DNA of 64,000 nucleotides, taken from contig NZ_CADIKM010000004.1 of NCBI RefSeq assembly GCF_902859895.1, positions 186,001 to 250,000 on the forward strand, read 5' to 3'. Below are positions 1 to 9,180 of the stretch, in pieces. A model generated the notes under the pieces. The model did no database searches. It was not told where the DNA came from and worked only from the letters and a program-made list of their open reading frames with translations. Numbering within the stretch: position 1 is the stretch's first letter; every line of letters begins with the position of its first letter. Both the position numbers and the translations under genes were made by a program. The DNA is from Pararobbsia alpina. GTDB lineage: Bacteria; Pseudomonadota; Gammaproteobacteria; Burkholderiales; Burkholderiaceae.

Positions 1-35
1 AGTCAGACAGCATCGTTCGCCGCCTCGTAAAAGAA

Positions 36-995
36 GTGGAAACGATCTCTGCCCATAGTCTCGATCCCTGGACGGCGACGCGATGTCCCGCTCGCCAGAT
101 TGGAATCGTCTTATTCGAAGGCTTTTCACTGCTGCGTGCCGGCATCATCGCCGAGGTATTCGACAAGGCGAATCAGTTGGCCGTCGCGGGTACAGCGGTG
201 AATTCCGTCTACACCATCAAGATGCTGTCGTTTACGGGCGGCAGCGTGCCCTGCTCGTCGTCGATACACCTCTGGACCGAGCGCTTCGATGCGCGCCAGT
301 ACCAGAATTTCGACGCGCTCTTCATTGGCGGCGGCAAGGGTTCGCTCTATGCGTCGCTCGACGAGATGCTGATGGGCCGGATGCGCTTCGGGTATGCCGA
401 CGGACCGTTCCGCGGCACCTCGATCACGCGTTCGGGCTTCGCGTCCTCGGGTCTGACAAATGTGTACGACCGCCCCGGCATGGGCGGTCCGTGCGACACC
501 GACAGCGATGAGGATTGCTTCTCGTCGATGGCAAGCGCCTTGATGCTCGTGAAATGCGACCTCGGTCATGACATCGCGCGTGAAGTCGGCGAACGGCTGC
601 TGCCTGGCGCGGGCACCAAGCTCGCCCCGCTGCTCGCCGAAGCGGGTGTCACGAGCGTGCGCGACAAGGTTCGTGCGTCCGCGCGCTGGCTCAAGGACAA
701 CTGCGAGCGGCCGATCTCGGTCGCCGACGCCGCACAGGTCGCCGCCATGAGTGAACGCAACTATCTGCGCCGCTTCAAGGATGAAATCGGCATCACGCCG
801 TCCGAGTACCTGCTGCGCGCACGCCTCGACATGGTGTGCCGCCTGCTGATCGAAACCGATCTGCCAGTCGACAAGATCGCGCGCCGCAACGGCATGGCCA
901 ACGGCGACCGCCTTGCGAAGATCTTCCGCAAGCGTCTGCTCATCTCGCCGACCGAATATCGCTTACAGAATCGCCAGGCCAAGGCTGCATCCTGA
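36..995 (+). CDS. GlxA-type AraC family transcriptional regulator (start may lie outside window)
   Basis: AraC/XylS regulator with an N-terminal DJ-1/PfpI-like sensor domain. Residues about 20-190 form the alpha/beta sensor (IGIVLFEGFSLL, LFIGGGKGS). Residues about 215-315 carry the two helix-turn-helix motifs and end in the usual SPTEYR stretch. I see no clear nucleophile-elbow cysteine, so the first domain probably senses a ligand rather than catalysing. GTG at 36 is the first start codon inside the window, but the frame is open back to base 3 without a stop, so the real start may be upstream. It lies 78 bp before the exopolysaccharide operon on the same strand. Control of that operon is inferred from position only. 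Confidence 0.85.
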   Translation: METISAHSLDPWTATRCPARQIGIVLFEGFSLLRAGIIAEVFDKANQLAVAGTAVNSVYTIKMLSFTGGSVPCSSSIHLWTERFDARQYQNFDALFIGGGKGSLYASLDEMLMGRMRFGYADGPFRGTSITRSGFASSGLTNVYDRPGMGGPCDTDSDEDCFSSMASALMLVKCDLGHDIAREVGERLLPGAGTKLAPLLAEAGVTSVRDKVRASARWLKDNCERPISVADAAQVAAMSERNYLRRFKDEIGITPSEYLLRARLDMVCRLLIETDLPVDKIARRNGMANGDRLAKIFRKRLLISPTEYRLQNRQAKAAS

Positions 996-1073
996 GCGGT
1001 CGTTGACTCCTATACAGGTGACTCATCCGGCGGATTGCTTCCGCCGGCGTTCAGTCGTTCGGCTACGAAATAG

Positions 1074-2348
1074 ATGAATCAAATCGGAAAAACCGCTTTA
1101 GCGCAGTCTCCTCGTCCCGTCGTGAGGTCTCGGCTCGAGCGTCATGTCGAGCCTCACGTGGCGCCGCATGCACGTTCTCAAATGCGTGCGGCGCTGAGTG
1201 CCGGCTCGCTCGCCCTGCTGCTCGCGCTGGGCGCCTGTGGCATCGATCCCGGCCAGCACTACACGAGCGGCAGCCAGGACCGCTACGGCACGAGCGTGAC
1301 CGGCGTGCCGGGCGCGGATCGGACCGACGGTGCGCAGCCCAATGACGACCCGCCGCCAGGCGCGCTGACCGAGATCACCCCCGATCTGATCAAACTGGAG
1401 CGCGCCGCCATCCCCACTCAGATCCCGCTCGACGTACAGAGCCTATTCGCCACGCCGACTCCATACACCATCGGCCCCGGCGACGTACTCAACATCATGA
1501 TCTGGGACCACCCCGAACTGAACCTGCCGTCGAACTCGGTGCAGACGGTCGGCATCGACTACACGGGTTCCGCCTCGGTCGCCTCGGGCTACAGCGTCGA
1601 CGCGAACGGCATGATCCAGTTCGCCTATGCGGGTGCGATCCACGTGCAGGGCCTCACGGAGATGCAGGCACGTGATGTGCTCGCGGCCCGCCTCGCCACC
1701 TACGTGCGCAACCCGCAGGTCACACTGCGCGTGCAGTCGTATCGGAGCAAGCGCGTCTATATGGATGGCGAAGTGCGCACGCCAGGCTTGCAGATCTTCA
1801 ACGACGTGCCGATGACATTGCCCGAGGCGCTCAATCGCGCGGGCGGCTTCACGGCGGTCGGCGACCGCGCGTCGATCGCGGTGATCCGCGGCGGCAAGTC
1901 GGTGAGCGTCGATATTCCCTTCCTTGTCGCGAAGGGGATCAACCCCTCGAACATCCTGCTGCGCAATGACGACATCGTGCGCGTATTCGCCCGCGAAGAC
2001 AGCAAGGTGTTTGTGTTGGGCGAAGTCACCAAGCCGACCACCTTGTTCCTGCGCAACGGCGAACTTTCGCTGAACGAAGCGCTCGGCGACGCCGGCGGCG
2101 TGAGCCAGATGACGGGCAATGGCAGACAGGTCTATGTGGTGCGCAACATCACCGCCGACAAACACCAGATCTTCCATCTCGATGCATCGAACCCGAGTGC
2201 GCTCGCGCTCGCCGAGAACTTCGAACTCAAGGCCAAGGACGTCGTGTTCGTCGACACCGCCGCAGTCGTGCGCTGGGGCCGGGTGATCAACAACGTGGTG
2301 CCCACCGCGCAGGCCGTCTATTTCGGCAAGGCGGCGAGCGCCTACTGA
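1074..2348 (+). CDS. bceE: Polysaccharide export lipoprotein, Wza/BceE-like outer-membrane channel
   Basis: Outer-membrane polysaccharide export (OPX) protein that would pass the finished polymer across the outer membrane, together with the Wzc-like kinase at 2752. The polysaccharide export domain starts near residue 133 (YTIGPGDVLNIMIWDHPEL) and is followed by SLBB-type segments. A lipobox (LALGAC) puts the lipidated cysteine at residue 55. The signal peptide reads best from the internal ATG at 1182, so this ATG may be the true start and residues 1-36 non-coding. The gene overlaps the phosphatase gene by one base, which fits a single operon. The name follows the cepacian bceE-D-F order and is an assignment by resemblance. 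Confidence 0.88.
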   Translation: MNQIGKTALAQSPRPVVRSRLERHVEPHVAPHARSQMRAALSAGSLALLLALGACGIDPGQHYTSGSQDRYGTSVTGVPGADRTDGAQPNDDPPPGALTEITPDLIKLERAAIPTQIPLDVQSLFATPTPYTIGPGDVLNIMIWDHPELNLPSNSVQTVGIDYTGSASVASGYSVDANGMIQFAYAGAIHVQGLTEMQARDVLAARLATYVRNPQVTLRVQSYRSKRVYMDGEVRTPGLQIFNDVPMTLPEALNRAGGFTAVGDRASIAVIRGGKSVSVDIPFLVAKGINPSNILLRNDDIVRVFAREDSKVFVLGEVTKPTTLFLRNGELSLNEALGDAGGVSQMTGNGRQVYVVRNITADKHQIFHLDASNPSALALAENFELKAKDVVFVDTAAVVRWGRVINNVVPTAQAVYFGKAASAY

Positions 2349-2809
2349 TGGACACCCTGCTCGTTCTATGCACCGGCAACCTGTGCCGCAGCCCGATGGC
2401 CGCGGCGGTGCTGCAGCGCGCGTTGCCCGCGCTGCACGTGATGTCGGCGGGTTTCAAGGTGCATCCCTTCGAAAGTGCCGATGCGCTCGCGGTACGCCTC
2501 ATGCGCGAGCGCGGCTATGACCTCGGTACGCACCGCACGCAGCCGCTCAGCAGTTGGATGGTGCGTGCCGCGAATCTCATTCTCGTCATGGAGACGAGCC
2601 AGCGGTGCATTGTCGAGACCTTGTACCCGGGCAGCAGGGGCAAAGTGTTCCGCCTCGCCGACACGCAGGGTCTGGATGTTCCCGACCCGTACGGCCGCGG
2701 CGAAGCCGCGTTCCGTCATGCGTTGCAACTCATTGAAGCAGGAGCCGTATCGTGGATCGATCGCCTAACCCGTCTCACAAGCAAATCGCTGTCGAAGGAC
2801 GTAGACTGA
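2348..2809 (+). CDS. bceD: Low-molecular-weight protein-tyrosine phosphatase, Wzb/BceD-like
   Basis: Cytoplasmic phosphatase that removes phosphate from the tyrosine-rich tail of the partner kinase and so cycles polymer assembly. The catalytic P-loop CTGNLCRS is at residues 8-15 (nucleophile Cys8, Arg14), and the general acid lies in DPYG at residues 113-116. At 153 residues it has the usual length. Its ATG overlaps the stop of the export gene (TGATG) and its 3' end overlaps the longest reading of the kinase gene, so the three genes are translationally linked. The placement export-phosphatase-kinase is the standard Wza-Wzb-Wzc order. Confidence 0.93.
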   Translation: MDTLLVLCTGNLCRSPMAAAVLQRALPALHVMSAGFKVHPFESADALAVRLMRERGYDLGTHRTQPLSSWMVRAANLILVMETSQRCIVETLYPGSRGKVFRLADTQGLDVPDPYGRGEAAFRHALQLIEAGAVSWIDRLTRLTSKSLSKDVD

Positions 2810-5043
2810 GGGTGGCCAGCATCACGCCGGCCATTACACTGGCGGAGCCCGTGGGCTCGCCCGTCGATGCGAGCGCATTTGTCAGCACGCTCTATGACAA
2901 TCGCTGGCTCATCGCGGGGATCACGGTCCTCACGACCGCGATCGGCGTCGGCTATGCCGTGCTTGCCGCGCCGGTCTACCAGTCGGATATCCTGATCCAG
3001 GTCGAAGACAATCCGAACTCGGCGACCGATGCGCTCTCTAGCGTTTCGCAGATGTTCAACATCAAGTCGGAAGCCTCGGACGAAATCGACATCCTGCAGT
3101 CGCGACTCGTGCTGTCGCCCACGGTCGAAAATACAGGGCTCGAGGTCTCGGTCGAACCGCGCCGCTTCCCGGTCTTCGGACGGTGGTGGTCGACGATCCA
3201 CAAAGGCTTGTCGACCCCGGGCCTGTTCGGCCACGGCGGCTACGTGTGGGCACAGGAACAGGCGAGCGTCGCGAGCTTCGATCCGCCGAAGAGCCTCTAT
3301 GGCAAACCGTTCAACCTCATCGCAGGTCCGAACGGCCAGTACACGCTCGAGAACCAACGCGCCGGCATCCGTCTGATGGGTCAGGTCGGCCAGCCGCTCA
3401 ACGTCCAGACGGCCGACGGTCCGCTCTCGGTCAACGTGACGAGTCTTGCCTCGCGGCCGGGCGGCATGTTCACGCTCATGCGCGTCTCGCTCGTGAGCGC
3501 CGTCGAGTCGCTGCAGAAAGCGATGAAGATCGCGCAGACGAGCAAGGACTCCGACGTCATCCAGGCAAGCCTGCAAGGACGCGATCCGGCCCAGACGAGC
3601 CGCGTGCTGACGGAAGTCGGCCAGCAGTACGTGCGCCAGAACGTGGAACGCAAATCGGCCGAAGCCGAAAAATCGATCTCCTTCCTGAACGTCCAGCTGC
3701 CGCAACTCAAGCATCAGCTCGAGGAGTCGGAGAACGCCTATAACGCCTTCCGCACCGCCAACGCGACGCTCGACCTCAGCGAGGAAGGTTCAGCCGTCCT
3801 CCAGCAAACCGTCGACACGCAGAACAAGCTTGCCGATCTTGAACAGAAACGCAACGAACTCACCGCGCGCTTCACCGAAAATCACCCTGCCGTGATCGCC
3901 ATCCTCGATCAGGAAGCCGTGCTCAAGCAACGGCTCGCCCAGGTCGATTCGAAGGCGCGCCGCCTTCCCGATCTCGAACAGACCGAACTTCGTTTGCAGC
4001 GCGATGTGCAGGTCAACACGGACCTCTACACGGGTCTGCTCAACAGCGCCGAGCAATTGCATCTTGTTCGTGCGGGCAAGACGGGCAATGCGCGCCTCGT
4101 CGATAGTGCGGTCGTGTCGGACAACCCGGTCAAACCGAACCGCAAGCTGGTCGTCGTGCTCGGCGCGATGGTCGGTCTGTTCGGCGGCAGCCTGCTCGCC
4201 TGGTTTCGCCGGCAGCTTTCGCAAGGCGTCGTCCATGCACGCGAAATCGAGCGCGATACCGGCCTGCCGGTCTATGCGAGCGTGCCGCACAGCAAGCCCC
4301 AACGTTCCCGCGATTCGCGCGTGTGGTCGCGCACGAACGCCGGCAAGGTCACGCTGCTCGCCCACCTCGATGGGGACAGCCTGCCGATCGAAGCACTGCG
4401 CAGCTTCCGTACCGCGCTGCAATTCGTGTTGCTCGAAGCGAACAACAACATCGTGCTGATCTCCGGCCCCACGCCGGGGGTCGGCAAGTCGTTCACGTCG
4501 GCCAACCTTGCCGCGGTCCTGGCCGCCTCGCACCAGCGCGTGCTGCTGATCGATGCCGACTTGCGCGACGGCGATCTGCATCGGCATTTCGGCCAGCGCG
4601 AAGGCCCGGGGCTCGCCGACCTCATCGAGCGCGACAAGCGCTTCGATGAACTGGTCCACCGTGCCGTGCTGCCCCGCCTCGATGTGCTCGCCCGCGGCGT
4701 GCCGCCGAGCAGTCCGTCAGAAATGCTGATGAGCAAGCGCTTCACGAGCTTTGTCAGCGAGATCGCGACACAGTACGACATCGTGCTGATCGACGCGCCA
4801 CCGGTACTCGCCGTCGCCGACGTCGGTCCGCTCGGCCAGCTCGCGGGGTCGGCCTTCCTCGTGGTGCGCCAGGGCGAGACGACGGTTGCGCAGATCAAGG
4901 AATCGACGAAACGTCTGGCTCATGTCGGGGTCATGCTCAACGGTCTGGTGCTCAACGACGTCAAGCCACGCCCCGGTGACAAGACCTACGGCTATGGCAC
5001 TTATGCCTATACGGCCAATCGCGCCAGGGTGTCCAGGAGCTGA
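2752..5043 (+). CDS. bceF: Polysaccharide co-polymerase and tyrosine autokinase, Wzc/BceF-like
   Basis: Inner-membrane BY-kinase that controls polymer length and export. Residues about 40-110 carry the Wzz domain with its first membrane helix. A long periplasmic coiled-coil region follows, then a second helix near residue 470 (VVVLGAMVGLFGGSLLAWF). The kinase has Walker A GPTPGVGKS near 571, Walker A' LLIDADLRD near 600 and Walker B IVLIDAPP near 677. The C-terminus is rich in tyrosines (TYGYGTYAY), the expected autophosphorylation cluster. The longest reading starts at GTG 2752 inside the phosphatase gene. A second in-frame GTG at 2812, two bases after the phosphatase stop and preceded by GAAGGA at 2794, is at least as likely. 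Confidence 0.92.
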   Translation: MDRSPNPSHKQIAVEGRRLRVASITPAITLAEPVGSPVDASAFVSTLYDNRWLIAGITVLTTAIGVGYAVLAAPVYQSDILIQVEDNPNSATDALSSVSQMFNIKSEASDEIDILQSRLVLSPTVENTGLEVSVEPRRFPVFGRWWSTIHKGLSTPGLFGHGGYVWAQEQASVASFDPPKSLYGKPFNLIAGPNGQYTLENQRAGIRLMGQVGQPLNVQTADGPLSVNVTSLASRPGGMFTLMRVSLVSAVESLQKAMKIAQTSKDSDVIQASLQGRDPAQTSRVLTEVGQQYVRQNVERKSAEAEKSISFLNVQLPQLKHQLEESENAYNAFRTANATLDLSEEGSAVLQQTVDTQNKLADLEQKRNELTARFTENHPAVIAILDQEAVLKQRLAQVDSKARRLPDLEQTELRLQRDVQVNTDLYTGLLNSAEQLHLVRAGKTGNARLVDSAVVSDNPVKPNRKLVVVLGAMVGLFGGSLLAWFRRQLSQGVVHAREIERDTGLPVYASVPHSKPQRSRDSRVWSRTNAGKVTLLAHLDGDSLPIEALRSFRTALQFVLLEANNNIVLISGPTPGVGKSFTSANLAAVLAASHQRVLLIDADLRDGDLHRHFGQREGPGLADLIERDKRFDELVHRAVLPRLDVLARGVPPSSPSEMLMSKRFTSFVSEIATQYDIVLIDAPPVLAVADVGPLGQLAGSAFLVVRQGETTVAQIKESTKRLAHVGVMLNGLVLNDVKPRPGDKTYGYGTYAYTANRARVSRS

Positions 5044-5045
5044 TC

Positions 5046-7118
5046 ATGAGGCTCGACTCTTTACGTCCGGCACGCCGAGGGGCCTGCTGGCTCGGGCTTG
5101 GTGCGTCCCTGCTGCCGGCCCTGGCGAGTGCGCTGACCCTCCATGTGAGCGCGGCCGCGACCGATACGGCCGCCGATGCACAGGTCAGCGCGGCCAATGC
5201 GCCGACCAGCGCGAACGGTGATATGGGCTTGCACGCAGCCGTCGCCGTGCTCGCTGCCAACAAGGCGCGGTTTGTGGGCGGCAGCGCCGATCGCATCGAT
5301 ATTGTCCTCGATGCAGGGACCTACAGGCTCACGCAACCTCTGCGCCTTCAACTCGATTCGAGCTGGCGCGGCACGCCTGTCACGCTCTCGGGCGCGGGCG
5401 AAAGCAAGACCATCATCTCCGGCGCGAAAGTCGTCCAGGGCTTTCGCCCGGTCAGCGCCAACGACGCCGCGGCGGGCCGCCTGCCGGCCACCGCGCGCGG
5501 CCACGTGCTCGTTGCAAAACTCGCCGATAGCGCCATCGACGACGCCGGCACCTTCGAGCGCCAGGGTTTCGGCATTCGCGTGACCCCCGCCCCCCTTGAA
5601 CTCTTTTATCGCGGCGAGCCGCAGACACTCGCGCGCTGGCCGAGCCAGGGCTTTGCGACGATTGCCTCGCTGCCGGCCGGCGAGAAAGGACCGAGTTTCA
5701 CCGTGACGGGTGCGCCGCTCGACGCGCTCAAAGGCGAGCCCGACTTGCGCGCAATGGGCTACTGGGCGCGCGACTGGGCCGATACGACCTTGCCCGTCGA
5801 ATCGGTCGACCCCACCTCGGGCGCGGTCACGCTCGCCGCACCCATACCGGCCTTCGGCATGAAGACCGGTCAACGCATGTATTTCGAAAACGCACTCTCG
5901 CAACTCGACCATCCCGGCGAGTGGTACATCGACCGCCAGGCCATGCAGGTCTACTTCTGGCCCCCCGCCCCGCTGCATGACGGTGACGTCGAAGCCTCGG
6001 TCAGCAATCAACTGCTCGTCGCGACGGCCGTCTCGAACCTCACGGTGCGCGACCTCAGTTTCGAGACCACACGCGGCAATGCGATCGAGATCAATAGCGG
6101 CCTGAACGTCGCCATCGAGCACACGAGCGTGCGCAACGCGGGCAGTGTCGGCGTCTGGTCGACCGCGCGCGACAGCCACTATCGCTACATGCATGTCTCG
6201 AATACGGGCGAAGGCGGCTTTGTCGTCTACGCGGGAAACCACCAGACACTCGCGAGCGGCAATGTATCGATCGAGGACAGCGTGGTCCACGACTACGCAC
6301 GACGTTCGCGCGCCTATCGTCCCGCGATCAGCCTCTCGGGCGTCGGCGACCGCGTCGAGCGCAACCACCTCTACGACGGTCCGCATGCGGCGATCATCTT
6401 CAACGGCAACGACCTCGTGATCAGCGGCAACGAGATCGACCACGTCGCGCAGGAAGCGAGCGACACGGGCGCGATCTACACGGGACGCGACTGGACGTCG
6501 CGCGGTACGGTGATCGAAGGCAACTTCCTGCACGACATCGGCAGCGCCGCGCAACCGATGGCGACGATGGGCATCTATCTCGACGACCAGGGCGGCGGCA
6601 CGACGATCCGCCGCAACATCTTCTCCAAGGTCAATCAGGCGATCTTCATCGGTGGCGGCCGCGACAACCTCGTCGAAGACAACCTGTTCGTCAACTGCTC
6701 TCCGGCGATCTATATCGATTCGCGCGGGCTGTCCTGGCAAAAAGGTCTCGCCGACGACCCGAACGGGCAGTTGCGCCACCAGCTGACACTCGTCAATTTC
6801 ACCCAGCCGCCCTATTCGACGCGCTACCCGAGTCTCGCGACCTTGCTCAACGATGCACCGGGCGCACCGAAGGGCAATATCGTGCGCCGCAATGCCGTGA
6901 TCAACGGCAAGCCTGCCTCGATCGATGCGCGTGCAACGCCGTATATCGATGTCGAGCAGACCTTCGGTTCGGGCGATGTGAGCTTCCTCAAGGCGATGCC
7001 CGACAGCCAGCGCAATTCGCTCGCCGATCTGCAGATCGCCCCGGGGTCGCCGGCGCTTCGGCAGGGTTTCCAGGTTTCACCGTTTCACGCGATCGATGCC
7101 GCAAGCGGCAAGCCATAG
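5046..7118 (+). CDS. Secreted right-handed parallel beta-helix (pectate-lyase fold) protein
   Basis: Exported protein of 690 residues. The N-terminus is a Sec signal (Arg-rich start, then WLGLGASLLPALASA). Residues about 65-150 look like a beta-helix entry region (a FTIISGA-like stretch, read here as KTIISGAKVVQGF). Residues about 330-560 carry repeated turns with the N-x-I/V pattern typical of right-handed helices (NLTVRDLSF, NVSIEDSVV, DLVISGNEI, GTVIEGNFL, GGTTIRRNIF). The fold is shared by polysaccharide lyases, hydrolases and epimerases, so it may trim or modify the exopolysaccharide in the periplasm or outside. Which reaction it performs cannot be read from sequence. It begins two bases after the kinase stop, so it is part of the operon. 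Confidence 0.75.
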   Translation: MRLDSLRPARRGACWLGLGASLLPALASALTLHVSAAATDTAADAQVSAANAPTSANGDMGLHAAVAVLAANKARFVGGSADRIDIVLDAGTYRLTQPLRLQLDSSWRGTPVTLSGAGESKTIISGAKVVQGFRPVSANDAAAGRLPATARGHVLVAKLADSAIDDAGTFERQGFGIRVTPAPLELFYRGEPQTLARWPSQGFATIASLPAGEKGPSFTVTGAPLDALKGEPDLRAMGYWARDWADTTLPVESVDPTSGAVTLAAPIPAFGMKTGQRMYFENALSQLDHPGEWYIDRQAMQVYFWPPAPLHDGDVEASVSNQLLVATAVSNLTVRDLSFETTRGNAIEINSGLNVAIEHTSVRNAGSVGVWSTARDSHYRYMHVSNTGEGGFVVYAGNHQTLASGNVSIEDSVVHDYARRSRAYRPAISLSGVGDRVERNHLYDGPHAAIIFNGNDLVISGNEIDHVAQEASDTGAIYTGRDWTSRGTVIEGNFLHDIGSAAQPMATMGIYLDDQGGGTTIRRNIFSKVNQAIFIGGGRDNLVEDNLFVNCSPAIYIDSRGLSWQKGLADDPNGQLRHQLTLVNFTQPPYSTRYPSLATLLNDAPGAPKGNIVRRNAVINGKPASIDARATPYIDVEQTFGSGDVSFLKAMPDSQRNSLADLQIAPGSPALRQGFQVSPFHAIDAASGKP

Positions 7119-7202
7119 AAGACATACACAGCAAGCAACAGATCAAATCAGTTCGGACCGGCAACGGGGCAGCAGGCGATTTCACACGGGACACGCAACA
7201 TC

Positions 7203-9173
7203 ATGCGCTTCAGAAAAGACATCAATGGCTTGAGAGGGGTGGCCGTCGCGCTCGTCGCGCTGTTCCACTTCCAGACGCCGGGGTTCAACGGCGGGTTTAT
7301 CGGGGTCGACGTGTTCTTCGTGATCTCGGGCTACCTGATGACGGCAATCGTCGTCAGCCGGCTCGACAAGGACCGCTTCAGCCTCTGGGATTTCTACGTC
7401 GCGCGCTTCACGCGGATCGTGCCCGCGCTCGCATCGCTCGCCGCGGTGCTGATGGTGTTCGGCTGGTTCTACCTCGACCCGCATGCGTACAAGATCCTCG
7501 CCGAACACTCGGGCGCGGCGCTGACCTTCATCTCGAACTTCGTGTTCTGGCGCGAGGCCGGTTATTTCGATGCCTCCTCGCAGAGCAAATGGCTGCTCCA
7601 TACCTGGTCGCTGGCCGTCGAGTGGCAGTTCTACATCATCTACCCGATCATCCTGATGCTCGGGGCGCGCCTCTTCGGCAACAAGCGCGGCGTGTTCCAG
7701 GTCCTGCTCGTCCTGATGGGGCTCGTCTCGTTTGCGCTCGATCCCATCATCGCGCGCAACCATGCCGAAGCGAACTTCTTTCTGCTGCCGACGCGCGCAT
7801 GGGAAATGGTCGCCGGCGGCCTCGTCATGCTCAACGCGGAACGTTTCAAGTTCGCGCCGCGCATGGCGAACACCCTACAGGCGATCGGTCTAATCGCGAT
7901 CCTGGTTTCGGGTCTGTTCTTCACCGAAGCCTTCGACTGGCCCGGCGTCATGACGCTCGTGCCGGTACTCGGTGCCGCGCTCGTGATCCTCAGCGCCGCG
8001 AACGACAGCCCCTTCTCGAACTTCGTTCCCGTGCAGGCGCTCGGGCGCTGGTCGTACTCGATCTATCTCTGGCACTGGCCGTTGACGGTCCTGATCCACT
8101 ATCTCGACCTGCCGAGCCACCATCCGCTCGTGATCGCGGGCGGCCTTGCCCTCTCGATCCTGCTCGGTTTCCTCTCCTACGAACTCATCGAGCGCCGCGC
8201 CGCGGGACTGCGCGACCGCTTCGGCCTGCGTGGTGTCGGCACGCTCGCGACCGCGCCGATCGCCGTCGTGCTCGCCTGCACGGCCGTGACGTTCGCCAAC
8301 GGCGCGGCGGCCCGTTTGCCGAATCAGGTCAAGCTCGTCGCGGCCGCCAGCACGGATGTCGATCCACGCCGCACGGAGTGCCTGACCAATAGCCTGCAGC
8401 GCATGGTCGAAGGATCCGGCGACATCGGCTGCAAGTACGGTACCTCGGCCAAGGTCGGCGCGATCGTGTGGGGCGACAGCCACGGCAACGCCGTGATCCC
8501 GGGTGTCGTGACCGCCGCAGCCGCAAGCAACGACAGCGTGATGTTCTTCGGTACGTCGGGCTGCCCGCCCTTCCTCGGCGCGAGCCGTTTCGACAAGCAC
8601 ACCGAAGGCCCCTGCCGCTTTTTCGCCCAACGCGTGAACGACGAGATCCGCCAATTCCCCGCGACGGTGCCGGTGATCGTGGTCGCCCGCTTCTCGGCCT
8701 ACGTCGACGGCAAGACCGACAGTGTCGACCCGACGATCCTGATCGGCTACAACGGCGAGCGTCCCCTGACCGACCTGGCCCAACGCCGCACGCGCTACGC
8801 GAGCTTCCTGACCAAGGACCTCTGTGCGCTCGCTCAAAGCCGCCCGGTCTACGTGCTGATGCCGATCCCCGAGATGAACCGGGACGTGCCGAGCTATCTC
8901 GCGAAATCGTTGATCCTCGGCAAGCATCCCGACGACGTCTCAATATCCGAATCGGCCTACTACCAGCGCAACGCACTCGCGCGCGCGGCGATCGGCGAAG
9001 CCGCGGCGAGCTGCGGCGTCAAGACACTCGACCCCGTGCCCTACCTGTGTCACGACGGACGCTGCTTTGGTTCCGACGCCCTGATGCCGCTCTATATCGA
9101 CGGCGACCACCTGAGCGAACGAGGCAGCCAGCGCCTGAGCCCCTTGTTCCGTCCGATCTTCGACGCAAGCTAA
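7203..9173 (+). CDS. Acyltransferase 3 / SGNH fusion, OafA-like O-acyltransferase
   Basis: Membrane-bound O-acyltransferase, probably acetylating the polysaccharide. Residues 1-370 are the acyltransferase-3 domain: the start RKDINGLRGVAVALVALFHF carries the conserved RG..A....H motif, FFVISGYLM follows, and about ten membrane helices are visible. Residues about 400-655 form a periplasmic SGNH domain with block I GDSHGNAV and a late D-x-x-H (DGDHLS) holding the other catalytic residues. Family members of this layout acetylate O-antigen and other surface glycans. The 84-bp gap after the beta-helix gene is the largest within this operon and may hold an internal promoter. Confidence 0.88.
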   Translation: MRFRKDINGLRGVAVALVALFHFQTPGFNGGFIGVDVFFVISGYLMTAIVVSRLDKDRFSLWDFYVARFTRIVPALASLAAVLMVFGWFYLDPHAYKILAEHSGAALTFISNFVFWREAGYFDASSQSKWLLHTWSLAVEWQFYIIYPIILMLGARLFGNKRGVFQVLLVLMGLVSFALDPIIARNHAEANFFLLPTRAWEMVAGGLVMLNAERFKFAPRMANTLQAIGLIAILVSGLFFTEAFDWPGVMTLVPVLGAALVILSAANDSPFSNFVPVQALGRWSYSIYLWHWPLTVLIHYLDLPSHHPLVIAGGLALSILLGFLSYELIERRAAGLRDRFGLRGVGTLATAPIAVVLACTAVTFANGAAARLPNQVKLVAAASTDVDPRRTECLTNSLQRMVEGSGDIGCKYGTSAKVGAIVWGDSHGNAVIPGVVTAAAASNDSVMFFGTSGCPPFLGASRFDKHTEGPCRFFAQRVNDEIRQFPATVPVIVVARFSAYVDGKTDSVDPTILIGYNGERPLTDLAQRRTRYASFLTKDLCALAQSRPVYVLMPIPEMNRDVPSYLAKSLILGKHPDDVSISESAYYQRNALARAAIGEAAASCGVKTLDPVPYLCHDGRCFGSDALMPLYIDGDHLSERGSQRLSPLFRPIFDAS

Positions 9174-9180
9174 GCCGCCC

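Noticed and set aside
5061-6779. A 572-codon open frame on the minus strand opposite the beta-helix gene
   Set aside because: The plus-strand gene has a signal peptide and fold pattern; the minus frame is compositionally a shadow of high-GC third positions and resembles no family.
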